NCBI GenBank assembly: GCA_947365245.1 | Contig: CANAWG010000016.1 | Location: forward strand, 1 to 50,947 | Origin: an uncultured Oscillibacter sp. | GTDB lineage: Bacteria > Bacillota > Clostridia > Oscillospirales > Oscillospiraceae | Direction: 5' to 3' | DNA: 50,947 bases | Part shown: in pieces, positions 42,171 through 49,735 of the stretch | How positions within the stretch are numbered: the first letter of the stretch is position 1 | How the letters are laid out: every line of letters starts with the position of its first letter | Position numbers and translations under genes: made by a program | The notes under the pieces: model-generated | What the model was told of the DNA's origin: nothing | The model's database searches: none | Seen by the model: only the letters and a program-made list of their open reading frames with translations

Positions 42171-42788
42171 ATGAAAGAGCCCAAGATCCGTAAAATTGTC
42201 ACCAACCTGGAAGAGATCTACACCGAGGGCGGCGCTGGTATGCCTGTTGAGAACGGCGATAAGAAGTGCCTGAAGACCGTCTCTGTGGCGGCTGTCATCG
42301 AGAACCCCTATGCCGGCAAGTGGCAGGAGGACCTGAGCGAGCTGACCGAGTACGGTGAGTACCTGGGCGATCTGCTGACCCGCAAGGGCGCTGAGCTGCT
42401 GGGCGCTGAGAACGTCGAGACCTACGGCAAGGGCTGCATCGTCGGCGTTGACGGCGAGCTGGAGCACTCCTCCGCTATGCTGCATCCCAAGGCCGGCAAG
42501 ACCATCCGCGCGGCCATTGGCGGCGGCAAGTCCATCATTCCCTCCAATGAGAAGGTCGCCGGCGTCGGCGCCTCCCTGGACATCTCCATCCACTTCAAGG
42601 ATGCCGCTTTCGTCCGCACCCATTACGGCTCTGTCGAGGTCCGCGTGCCCGATGCTCCCAAGGCCAATGAGATCGTCATGGCGGTCGTTCTGACTGACGG
42701 CGGGCGTCCCCACGCCACCGTGAACGGCGCCGGCCGGATCGGCGGTCTGCAGAAGTCCGAGGCCAAGTGCGAGGACGGCATGCACTAA
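42171..42788 (+). CDS. AA_synth-family (DUF1185) protein
   Basis: A 205-residue protein of the 'amino acid synthesis' family: IRKIVTNLEEIYTEGG, VAAVIENPYAGKWQEDLSEL, GELLG-type GAELLGAENVETYGKGCIVG, EHSSAMLHPKAGKTIRAAIGGGKSIIPS and HATVNGAGRIGGL. Members recur next to pyrimidine, pyrrole or amide-degradation genes and have no settled function to my knowledge. Following enamidase, it could act on an intermediate such as 2-formylglutarate or its enamine, or remove a side product. AGGAGG precedes the start, and a strong terminator follows. Confidence 0.8.
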   Translation: MKEPKIRKIVTNLEEIYTEGGAGMPVENGDKKCLKTVSVAAVIENPYAGKWQEDLSELTEYGEYLGDLLTRKGAELLGAENVETYGKGCIVGVDGELEHSSAMLHPKAGKTIRAAIGGGKSIIPSNEKVAGVGASLDISIHFKDAAFVRTHYGSVEVRVPDAPKANEIVMAVVLTDGGRPHATVNGAGRIGGLQKSEAKCEDGMH

Positions 42789-42820
42789 GCTTTGCCCCTG
42801 TATCTTAAATTCCCAATCAA

Positions 42821-42854
42821 AAGCCGCGCTCCGGCCTGTGCCGGAGCGCGGCTT
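42821..42854. terminator. Strong bidirectional terminator
   Basis: A perfect 15-bp stem (AAGCCGCGCTCCGGC and complement) around CTGT. On the minus strand it is followed by TTTTGATTG. It closes the nicotinate locus and the converging HerA fragment. Confidence 0.85.
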
Positions 42855-42903
42855 CACTCTGTTAAGACGCTCTTTTTCCGTATCACCCAGGCCGGCGCGA
42901 GGC

Positions 42904-43548
42904 TCACTTTCTGCCGCCGAAGAGCGTTCCCATCAGCCCCCGCTTCAATACCTGCGCGCCGGTGTTGATCAGCTGGCGCTCCAGCTGGGCTTTTCGGCGC
43001 TCAGCAGCTCTTTGCCGCTGGGCCTCCTCGCGCTCCAACGCCTTTTCCAATTTTTTGCGCTGGGCCTCGGCCTCTTTTTCCGCCCTCTTCGCGGCGGCCG
43101 CCTCGTCCTTGGCTTTCTGGGCCTCGAAAGCCGCTTTTTCCTTTTCGAAAGCCTCCCGCTCCGCGTCCAGGGCGGCCTGCTTCTCCGACTGGGCCTGTTC
43201 CTCCTGGAGCAGCTCATAGGCGGACGTGCTGTCCACGCTCTGATCGTATTTTTCCATGCCGTCGGCGGCCAGGGCGGCGCGGCGGGTGGACTCCTGAGCC
43301 GGTGCCATCAGGCTCTGGGGGCAAACGATGGCGGTCCTCTGCACGATACAGGGCACACCGGCGTCGTCCAGCACGGAGACCAGCGCCTCGCCCACGCCCA
43401 GCTCCATGATGACGTCGGCGGCCTTAAAGGCGGGGTTCTCCCGGAATGCCTGGGCCGCGGCTTTCACAGCCTTTTGCTCCGCGGGGGTATAGGCCCGCAG
43501 GGCGTGCTGTATCCGGTTGCTCAGCTGGGCCAGGACGCTGTCGGGGAT
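42904..43548 (-). pseudogene. 3' fragment of a HerA-like helicase gene (DUF853/YjgR type)
   Basis: The 214 C-terminal codons of a HerA-like ATPase remain, starting at IPDSVLAQLSNRIQHALRAYTPAEQKAV and running through FKAADVIMELGVGEALVS, DSTSAYELLQEE, a long charged coiled coil and the end GLMGTLFGGRK. The full protein is about 500 residues, so the N-terminal P-loop half is gone. Helicase-like sequence stops at ~43548, where sequence of an IS3 transposase begins on the opposite strand. The frame stays open for some codons into the insertion, but that part is not helicase. Confidence 0.82.
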
Positions 43549-43549
43549 A

Positions 43550-44305
43550 GAGTATTTGCAGAGGCAGCAGGAGCTTATGTTGCAAGTACAGCGGATTTTT
43601 GATGACAGCCAACAGCGTTTCGGGGCTGAAAAGATACGGATTATACTGGCTGAAAACGGAATCTGCGTAGGGAAAAAGCGCATTAGGCAAATCATGCGGG
43701 AACTTGACCTGACCAGTATCCGCGAAAACGCCAAAAGCAATTATCGGAGTCGGCAGGAATACTTGAATCAGGAATTCAGCGTGACACGTCCCAATGAGAT
43801 ATGGGCCAGTGACATCACATATTTCAAAATCAAGGGCTATGCGGTATACCTCTGCGTTATTATCGACTTATTTTCCCGAAAGGTAATAGGATACCGAGTT
43901 TCCCGCAAATGTAGCACACATCTGGTGACAGCCACATTCAAAGATACGTTCCAGGCGCGAGGCAACCCCACAGATTTGACTTTTCATAACGACCGTGGAG
44001 GACAATATACCTCTGACACCTTTTTTAAGCTACTTCAGCAGAGAGGCGTGAAACAGTCCTTTTCTCGTTCTGGCCGCCCCTGTGACAATGCAGTGGCCGA
44101 GACATTCTTTGCTTCGTTTAAGCGGGAAGAAGCATACCGAAGGGATTATTCCTCTGAGGTGAATTTCCGAAAAAGCGTGGATGAATATATACGTTTCTAT
44201 AACGAACAACGGCCCCATCAGACGCTGGCATATAAATCGCCAGTTCGTTTTGAGGAACTTTACGGGCAGAAAAAGACACAGGCTTGTGAGAAAACCTGTG
44301 TCTAA
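43550..44305 (+). pseudogene. IS3-family transposase orfB, N-terminus missing
   Basis: About 250 codons of an IS3/IS150-type transposase. The HTH_21 part (QRIFDDSQQRFGAEKIRIILAENG) is followed by the rve integrase core with the DDE triad: D in ASDITYF, D in FHNDRGGQYTSD, and E in VAETFFASFKRE, then NEQRPHQTLAYKSP. The triad is intact but the protein lacks its usual start region; an ATG at 43517 lies inside the helicase fragment and would add foreign residues. Base composition is more AT-rich than the flanks. It is probably inactive. Confidence 0.8.
44275..44302. terminator. Hairpin at the transposase 3' end
   Basis: GACACAGG / CCTGTGTC with a 12-nt loop overlaps the last transposase codons. 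A-runs on the left give a T-run for minus-strand transcripts, which would shield the element from outside transcription. Confidence 0.5.
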
Positions 44306-44409
44306 AAAGCGAACCTGGATATATATTTTTTGCAGCATTTTCTCTTTTTCAGAAATACACTGCAGATTGTCTTTTCAAAAAGTCAAGTTATTGCAACGGT
44401 TACAGAGCA

Positions 44410-44456
44410 AAGCGGAGCCGCTTTTCGATAAAATTGTTCGAAAAACGACTCCGCTT
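44410..44456. repeat. 47-nt imperfect palindrome
   Basis: AAGCGGAGCCGCTTTTCGA and its complement, with three mismatched positions, face each other across a short AT-rich centre, so the whole segment reads nearly the same on both strands. It lies between the IS remnant and the conjugative module, in a stretch (44311-44480) with no gene. Confidence 0.6.
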
Positions 44457-44480
44457 CACATGGTCGGAGTGTAATTATAG

Positions 44481-44558
44481 GACTTCAAAAAAGCCAGTCA
44501 TATCAACGGTTTGCTGGCCGCCAGCAAGAGGTTTTTATCCAAAAAACTGAAAATTTGA
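44481..44558 (+). pseudogene. Possible 25-codon tail of a truncated element gene
   Basis: After a stop at 44478 the frame DFKKASHINGLLAASKRFL... runs to a stop at 44556-44558 and is followed at once by a terminator. Composition and basic residues look protein-like. It may be the end of the gene that preceded parB in the parent element. No family can be named from so few residues. Confidence 0.3.
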
Positions 44559-44564
44559 ATGGAT

Positions 44565-44596
44565 CGTCGCCCAAGTGAGACTATGGGCGGCGTTTT
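44565..44596 (+). terminator. Terminator upstream of parB
   Basis: CGTCGCCCA / TGGGCGGCG (one G-U pair) with a 10-nt loop is followed by TTTT. It ends transcription of the truncated upstream gene. Confidence 0.65.
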
Positions 44597-44629
44597 CATA
44601 TACAACGATGGAAAAAGGAGGTCAAAAAA

Positions 44630-45976
44630 GTGGCAGAAGATAAAAAGCCGGGTGTTCCCGTTCAGGAGCAGAAGCCGGAGCCTCCCGCGCCGGAGGTGCC
44701 GGGCACGCCTCCCGCCCCGGAGCAAGGGGCCCAGGCGGTGATCCCCGGCATGGAGGGACCCCCGCCCCCGGAGAACAAGGTGATCGACCTGTCGTCCGTC
44801 CGGGCGGGCGCTGGGCCGGAGCAGCAGGCGGCCCCGGCCCCGGAGGGCGGCCAGGAGTGGGAGAAGCCCCAGGAGGAGGAGAAAAAGCCCCGTCGGGGCC
44901 GTCCGCCCAAGGAGGCCCCGGCCCAAGGGGACAAGCCCAAGCGCAAGGGCCGCCCGCCCAAGGCGGAGAAACAGGCCCCCGGCGGTGGGGGCCCTGGTAA
45001 GTCGGCCAAGGCCCCCAGGCAGAGCAAGCCCGGCCCGGCCAAGGAGGGCCCGGCCCCGCCTCCGCCCGCGCCGGAGCAGCCGCCCCAGCTTAAAGACGCC
45101 TCCCGTGGAAAAAAGGAGGAGATCGTCTATCTGGACCTGTCGGAGCTCCACCCGTTCCAAAACCACCCGTTCGGTGTCCGGGATGATGTGGAGATGCAGG
45201 GCCTTGTGTCCTCCGTCAAGGCTGGCGGCGTACACCAGCCCGCCCTGGTGCGGCCCCGTGAGGGCGGGGGCTATGAGATCGTAGCGGGCCACCGGCGGCA
45301 GCGGGCAAGCGAGCTGGCGGGCTTGCGCAATATGCCCTGTATCGTTCGTGAAATGACGGATGATGAAGCCGTCCTCGCTATGACGGACGACAACCTGCGC
45401 CACCGGGAAACGATTTTGCCCAGCGAAAAGGCGGCGGCATTGAAGCAGCAGTATGAGGCCATCAAGCACCAGGGGACGCGGGGCGAGGGCGAGGACATAG
45501 GTAAATTGTCCCTGGACAAAGTGGGCGAGCGCAACGGCATGAGCGGCAAGACGGTCCAGCGGTACATTTATCTGAATGACCTTGTGCCGGAGCTGAAAGA
45601 GCTCATGGACGGCGGCAAGCTGTCGTTCACCCCCGCCGTGGAGGTTTCCCGCATCCGGCCTAAGCACCAGAAGTATATCGCCGTGTCCATCGAGGGGCAG
45701 CAGTCGTCCCCCTCCAAGGCCCAGGCCAAGAAGCTGCGGGAGATGGACGAAAAAAACCAGCTCAACCCGGACGTGATCGACGCGGTGTTGAGCCAGGAGA
45801 AGAAAAAGGAGGATTTCGACGTGATTATCAGTTCTGCGGAGTTGAGCCAGTTTTTCGGCAAGGACAAGACGCCCCGTGAGATGAAAGATCAGATCATGGC
45901 TCTGCTGGGGGAGTGGAAAGAGAAGCAACCCCCGGAGCTGGGCAAGGGCGCGAAGAAACAGGAAATGGAGAAGTAA
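44630..45976 (+). CDS. ParB/RepB/Spo0J-family partition protein
   Basis: A 448-residue ParB-like DNA-binding protein of a conjugative element. Residues ~1-160 are Pro/Lys-rich and disordered with two AT-hook-like motifs (RRGRPPK, RKGRPPK). Residues ~165-260 are the ParB N-terminal domain (LDLSELHPFQNHPFGVRDD, AGGVHQPALVRP, VAGHRRQRASELAG). A helix-turn-helix follows (LSLDKVGERNGMSGKTVQRYIYL). The start is a GTG at 44630 after AAAGGAGG. No ParA gene is present upstream, where one is usual; it may have been lost at the truncated junction. Two identical palindromes nearby (45981 and 47348) are candidate binding sites. Confidence 0.88.
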   Translation: MAEDKKPGVPVQEQKPEPPAPEVPGTPPAPEQGAQAVIPGMEGPPPPENKVIDLSSVRAGAGPEQQAAPAPEGGQEWEKPQEEEKKPRRGRPPKEAPAQGDKPKRKGRPPKAEKQAPGGGGPGKSAKAPRQSKPGPAKEGPAPPPPAPEQPPQLKDASRGKKEEIVYLDLSELHPFQNHPFGVRDDVEMQGLVSSVKAGGVHQPALVRPREGGGYEIVAGHRRQRASELAGLRNMPCIVREMTDDEAVLAMTDDNLRHRETILPSEKAAALKQQYEAIKHQGTRGEGEDIGKLSLDKVGERNGMSGKTVQRYIYLNDLVPELKELMDGGKLSFTPAVEVSRIRPKHQKYIAVSIEGQQSSPSKAQAKKLREMDEKNQLNPDVIDAVLSQEKKKEDFDVIISSAELSQFFGKDKTPREMKDQIMALLGEWKEKQPPELGKGAKKQEMEK

Positions 45977-45980
45977 GAGG

Positions 45981-46001
45981 CTCTGGACACCGTGTCCAGA
46001 G
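45981..46001. repeat. 21-bp palindrome, copy 1
   Basis: TCTGGACACCGTGTCCAGA, extended by one matching base pair on each side, is a perfect palindrome around one central base. It lies 5 bp after the parB stop and is followed by TTTT, so it can also serve as a terminator. An identical copy is at 47348-47368. Confidence 0.75.
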
Positions 46002-46045
46002 CTTTTCCGTTCCCCCGTTCCCGCAAAAGGGCTCTGCCGGATTAT

Positions 46046-46174
46046 CCCCCGTCGCCGCGCCACCCATAGCACAGCCGGGGCAGCCTGTCAAGGGCAAAGC
46101 CGCCGCTGCGCGGCGGTGCTCCGCACCCTTGACTGGCAGTCCCGGCTGTGCTACCCCCCAAGGCGCGACGGGGG
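46046..46174. repeat. Long nested inverted repeat (~129 nt)
   Basis: CCCCCGTCGC at 46046-46055 pairs with GCGACGGGGG at 46165-46174. Inside, 28-nt arms (46067-46094 and 46126-46153, beginning TAGCACAGCCGGG) match with three differences. A GCCGCC/GGCGGT hairpin caps the structure. It lies in the non-coding gap between parB and the next gene. It may be a conserved RNA, a replication signal or a miniature element. Confidence 0.65.
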
Positions 46175-46193
46175 AAAATCCTCCAGAGCCGCC

Positions 46194-46221
46194 CCCCTTT
46201 CCCCAAGAATGGGGAAAGGGG
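46194..46221 (+). other. GC-rich hairpin before the DUF7768-like gene
   Basis: CCCCTTTCCCCA / TGGGGAAAGGGG with loop AGAA forms a perfect 12-bp stem. AAAA follows rather than T-runs, so termination is unlikely on the plus strand. Confidence 0.45.
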
Positions 46222-46294
46222 CGGGGGGAAAAGGGGTTGACCGCTTCCCCGGAATATTCCGTGTAACATCTATATCTGAACGGAGGTTTTGAAT

Positions 46295-46633
46295 ATGAAA
46301 ATGCCTTTGGCGTATGTCACCGCCGCATGGAGCGGCGACCCCACGGAGGCGACGGAACAGGCCACCCGGTACTGTCGGGCCGTCTATGAGGCGGGTTTTT
46401 CGCCTATCTGCCCCACGCTGTATCTCCCCCTGTTTCTCAATGATGCGGTGCCGGAGGAGCACAAGAGCAGCATTGACATGAGCCGGGACCTGCTGCGCCG
46501 TTCCCGTGTGCTGGTGGTGTGCGGCCACGCTGTCACCGAGAGCGTGAAAAACGATATTGCCGTGGCCCAGCGGTTGAAGATCACGGCGACCACCCTGGAG
46601 GGTATTCTGACCGTAAAGGGACAGGGCCGCTGA
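46295..46633 (+). CDS. DUF7768/DUF4406-like small protein
   Basis: A 112-residue protein with a nucleoside-deoxyribosyltransferase-like look: LAYVTAAWSGD at the N-terminus, AVYEAGFSPICPTLYLPLFL, then a helical SIDMSRDLLRRSRVLVVCGHAVTESVKNDIAVAQRL. Such proteins are frequent passengers of clostridial conjugative elements and have no established role there. CGGAGG precedes the ATG at 46295. It is 1 bp from the ardA start. Confidence 0.7.
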   Translation: MKMPLAYVTAAWSGDPTEATEQATRYCRAVYEAGFSPICPTLYLPLFLNDAVPEEHKSSIDMSRDLLRRSRVLVVCGHAVTESVKNDIAVAQRLKITATTLEGILTVKGQGR

Positions 46634-46634
46634 T

Positions 46635-47345
46635 ATGGCCGCGCTAATTGAAGCCTGCATAACGAACCTGGGCAAGTACAACGAGGGGGTACTTGCCTAT
46701 GAGCGGGTAACATTCCCCACCGATGCCGAAACCGTACAGGCGGCCTTGAAGAAGATCGGCATTGACGGTATTCGGTATGAGGAGATTTTTATTGCCGATT
46801 ATGATGGCAGTATGCCCCAGCTCTATGAGTACCTGGGCGAGTATGAGAGCATCGACGAACTGAACCATCTGGCCTGTGTGCTGTCGGAGCTGGACGAGGA
46901 CGAGCTGGCAAAGTTTGAGGCCGTCATGGACAGCGGCGAATACACCGGCAGCGCCAAGGACTTGATCAATCTGGCCCAAAACCTGGACAGCTACAATTTC
47001 TATCCTGACATCCACAGCGAGGAGGACCTGGGGCGAATGTATATCCAGGAGCTTGAAGCCGTCCAGGTGCCGGAGCACCTGATTGACTACATTGACTACG
47101 AGGCATACGGGCGGGACGTGCGGATCAACGAGAGCGGCCACTTCGCCCCCGGCGGTTATGTGGTAGGGGATAACTCTTTTACGGAGCATTACCATGGGAT
47201 CGAGGACATACCTGACGAGCAACGGGTGTTCTCTATGCCCAAGCTGCCCATCCGGGAGCAGATGGCCGCCTATCAGGAGATAGCGAACCGGGCGGCTCCA
47301 TCCGCTGAACGGCCCGCGCCCAAGGTGGACCGGGAGGAACGGTAG
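46635..47345 (+). CDS. ardA: Antirestriction protein ArdA
   Basis: A 236-residue, strongly acidic protein of the ArdA family, DNA mimics that block type I restriction enzymes when an element enters a new host. IEACITNLGKYNEG, TDAETVQAALKKIGI, EEIFIADYDGSMP, YESIDELNHLACVLSELDEDELAKFEAVMD and YIDYEAYGRDVRINESGHFAPGGYVV are typical. The last ~40 residues, rich in Pro and Arg, extend beyond the core. It is coupled to the preceding gene. Confidence 0.88.
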   Translation: MAALIEACITNLGKYNEGVLAYERVTFPTDAETVQAALKKIGIDGIRYEEIFIADYDGSMPQLYEYLGEYESIDELNHLACVLSELDEDELAKFEAVMDSGEYTGSAKDLINLAQNLDSYNFYPDIHSEEDLGRMYIQELEAVQVPEHLIDYIDYEAYGRDVRINESGHFAPGGYVVGDNSFTEHYHGIEDIPDEQRVFSMPKLPIREQMAAYQEIANRAAPSAERPAPKVDREER

Positions 47346-47347
47346 CC

Positions 47348-47368
47348 CTCTGGACACCGTGTCCAGAG
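47348..47368. repeat. 21-bp palindrome, copy 2
   Basis: Identical over 21 bp to the palindrome at 45981-46001, but followed by the ribosome site of pcfB instead of a T-run. That makes a terminator role unlikely here and favours protein binding or an mRNA structure. Confidence 0.75.
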
Positions 47369-47385
47369 GCAGGAGGTGATGATTT

Positions 47386-47856
47386 TTGGTAGATGAAGAT
47401 ATTTCCCGGCGGACAATCGCCCTCTCCATCCGAACGGGGAAGCTGACGGCGCGGGCACTGGCCTGGGCGCTGCGGGCGGCGGGGCGGAAGATCCAAAAGG
47501 AGCGGCAGGCCCACAAGATGCCCCACGGCAGACAGAGCGTCAAGCAGCTTATGAAGCAGGGCGAGGCCACCAACAGTCTCCCCGTGGAGGCTCCCAGGGA
47601 GTTTGACCGGGTGGCCCGGCGCTGGAATGTGGATTACGCCTTTTACAAGAACGGCGACGGAAAATATCTGCTGTTCTTCAAATCCAAGCAGGCCGACGCC
47701 ATTACCGCCTGTTTCGGGGAATACTCCCGCCGGGTGCTGGACCGGCCCAGGGTGCGGCGCGTTCCCATTCTGGAGCGGATGAAGCGGGCCGGGGAGCTGC
47801 TGCGGCAACGGCCCCGGAAAGAACGGGCAAAGGAGGCCGAGCGTGAAGAAAGGTAG
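47386..47856 (+). CDS. PcfB-family conjugation protein (DUF3801)
   Basis: A 156-residue, basic protein. ISRRTIALSIRTGKLTARALAWALRAA, GRQSVKQLMKQGEA, then FDRVARRWNVDYAFYKNGDGKYLLFFKSKQADAI and the Arg/Lys-rich end match the PcfB/DUF3801 family found beside relaxases and coupling proteins. PcfB of pCF10 helps process DNA at the origin of transfer. Start appears to be a TTG at 47386, 9 bp after AGGAGG; no ATG or GTG fits the ribosome site. It overlaps virD4 by 14 bp. Confidence 0.82.
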   Translation: MVDEDISRRTIALSIRTGKLTARALAWALRAAGRKIQKERQAHKMPHGRQSVKQLMKQGEATNSLPVEAPREFDRVARRWNVDYAFYKNGDGKYLLFFKSKQADAITACFGEYSRRVLDRPRVRRVPILERMKRAGELLRQRPRKERAKEAEREER

Positions 47857-49681
47857 CTTGAAAAAATACCTCCTCCCCAACCTGCCCTACCTGTTCATGG
47901 CCTGGGGCTGTTTGAAGCTGGGGACGGCCTATCGGCTGGCGGCTGGTGCCAACATCGGCCAAAAGCTGGTGGGCATGATGGGTACGATCAACATGGCCTT
48001 TGCCTCCCCCGCCCCTGGGCTGGACCCGGTGGACTGGCTGGTGGGGATCGCGGGGGCGGCGGCCATCCGACTGTTCGTCTATGTCAAGGCCAAGAACGCG
48101 AAAAAGTACAGGCGGGACGAGGAATACGGCTCCGCCCGCTGGGGGACGGAAAAAGATATTGCCCCTTTCGTCGATCCCAAGTTTGAGAAAAATATCATTC
48201 TCTCCGGGACCGAATTTCTTACCACCAACACCCGGCCCAAGAACCCGGCCAACGCTCGGAACCTCAACGCCTGCGTAATCGGCTCCTCCGGCTCCGGCAA
48301 AACCCGCTTCTGGCTCACCCCCCAGCTTCTCCAGGCTCACAGCTCCTATGTGGTGGTGGACCCCAAGGGCGGGGTGCTGTCCCAGGTGGGCTATTTTCTC
48401 CAGAAGAAAAAGGGGTACAAAATAAAGGTTTTCAACAGTATCGACTTTTCTCGCTCTATGCACTACAACCCCCTGGCCTATATCAAAAATGAGGCGGATA
48501 TTTTGAAATTCGTGAACACTTTGATAGCCAACACCAAGGGGGAGGGCAAGGAGGGGGACCCGTTCTGGACCAAATCGGAGACACTTTTATACTGCGCCCT
48601 GATCGCCTATATCATCTTCGAGGGCCCGGAGGAGGACCGGAACATGAATACCCTGGTGGACATGATCTCCGGCATGGAGGTGAAAGAGGACGACCCGGAT
48701 TTTATGAACGCCATCGACTATATGTTCAAGGGCCTGGAGAAGCGCAAGCCGGACTGCTTCGCCGTGAAGCAGTACAAGAAGTACAAATTAGCCAGCGGCA
48801 AGACCGCCCGCTCCATACTTATTAGCTGCGGGGCGCGGCTGGCTCCCTTTGACATTCCCCAGCTCCGGGAGATCATGTCCTACGACGAGATGGAGCTGGA
48901 CCGCCTGGGGGACAAGCGGACGGCGGCGTTCTTCATCATCAGCGACACGGACACGACCTACAATTTTATTGTGGCGCTGGCGTTCTCCCAAATGTTCAAC
49001 CTCCTGTGCGAGAGGGCGGACAACGTACACGGGGGCCGCCTGCCCCACCACGTCCGGGTGCTGTGGGACGAGGCCGCCAACACCGGGCAGGTGCCCAACC
49101 TGGAAAAGCTGGTGGCGGTGATCCGCTCCCGCGAGGTCAGTCTGACCCTGTTCTATCAGGCCCAGTCCCAATGCAAGGCCATTTACAAGGACAACGCCGA
49201 AACGATCATGGGCAATATGGACAGCGTGGTATTCCTGGGCGGGCGGGAGCACTCCACTGTCAAGGAGATTTCCGAGGCGTGGCTGGGCAAGCAGACCATC
49301 TCCATGCAGACGGACAGCCGCTCCCGCGGGCAGTCCGAGAGTTACAGCCAAAATACCCAGCGCCTGGGCCGGGAGCTTATGACGATGGACGAGCTCACCA
49401 CCATGCCCGGCGACAAGTGCATTATCCAGCTCCGGGGGCTGCGGCCCTTTTTCTCCCCCAAGTACGACTTGAAGCAGCACCCCAACTACCGCTATACGGC
49501 GGAGGCGGACAAGAAAAATTCCTTTGACCTGTCCCGCCTGATAAACCGCCGTATGGAGAAGCTGGACCCCGACGAGCAATATACCGTATACGAGGCGGAC
49601 GTGCCGGACGAGGCGAACATAGGCGAGGACGAGGACATTCTCAACTATGACGACCTGGACGACCCAGACGCTTTTGTATGA
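47843..49681 (+). CDS. VirD4/TraG-type type IV coupling protein
   Basis: A 612-residue membrane ATPase that brings the relaxase-DNA complex to the secretion channel. Two N-terminal hydrophobic segments (residues ~10-35 and ~60-80) anchor it. Walker A GSSGSGKTRF is near residue 148-157 and Walker B VLWDEAANTGQ near 408-418, followed by the RSREVSLTLFYQAQSQ segment. It starts with GTG at 47843 inside pcfB. The acidic C-terminus (YEADVPDEANIGEDEDILNY) is repeated 978 bp downstream. A terminator follows directly, which separates it from Maff2. Confidence 0.92.
   Translation: MKKGSLKKYLLPNLPYLFMAWGCLKLGTAYRLAAGANIGQKLVGMMGTINMAFASPAPGLDPVDWLVGIAGAAAIRLFVYVKAKNAKKYRRDEEYGSARWGTEKDIAPFVDPKFEKNIILSGTEFLTTNTRPKNPANARNLNACVIGSSGSGKTRFWLTPQLLQAHSSYVVVDPKGGVLSQVGYFLQKKKGYKIKVFNSIDFSRSMHYNPLAYIKNEADILKFVNTLIANTKGEGKEGDPFWTKSETLLYCALIAYIIFEGPEEDRNMNTLVDMISGMEVKEDDPDFMNAIDYMFKGLEKRKPDCFAVKQYKKYKLASGKTARSILISCGARLAPFDIPQLREIMSYDEMELDRLGDKRTAAFFIISDTDTTYNFIVALAFSQMFNLLCERADNVHGGRLPHHVRVLWDEAANTGQVPNLEKLVAVIRSREVSLTLFYQAQSQCKAIYKDNAETIMGNMDSVVFLGGREHSTVKEISEAWLGKQTISMQTDSRSRGQSESYSQNTQRLGRELMTMDELTTMPGDKCIIQLRGLRPFFSPKYDLKQHPNYRYTAEADKKNSFDLSRLINRRMEKLDPDEQYTVYEADVPDEANIGEDEDILNYDDLDDPDAFV
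49583..49681 (+). repeat. virD4-tail direct repeat, copy 1
   Basis: The last 99 bp of the intact virD4 gene. A colinear 99-bp copy lies at 50561-50659 with eight differences, including TGA versus TAG stops. The two copies bracket an 879-bp AT-rich segment that carries the DUF4145 gene. Confidence 0.85.
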
Positions 49682-49690
49682 AGAAAGGAG

Positions 49691-49722
49691 CTCTCCAGTC
49701 AACAATCTGGAGAGTTCCTTTT
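49691..49722 (+). terminator. Terminator after virD4
   Basis: CTCTCCAG / CTGGAGAG with an 8-nt loop is followed by TTCCTTTT. It lies inside the inserted segment, between virD4 and the converging DUF4145 gene. Confidence 0.8.
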
Positions 49723-49735
49723 GAGAGTGTAGGAG

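Larger units (their letters stand above)
43549..44310 (+). mobile_element. 5'-truncated IS3-family element
   Basis: The segment holds an orfB-type transposase without its first ~50 residues and without orfA. Its left edge is the helicase junction at ~43548, and the right side ends in a hairpin (44275-44302). Clear terminal inverted repeats and a target duplication are not visible, so it is a remnant, not an intact IS. Confidence 0.75.

Noticed and set aside
43517..43549. The ATG at 43517 as the true start of the IS3 transposase
   Set aside because: These first codons lie within the helicase fragment, so they are foreign to the transposase.
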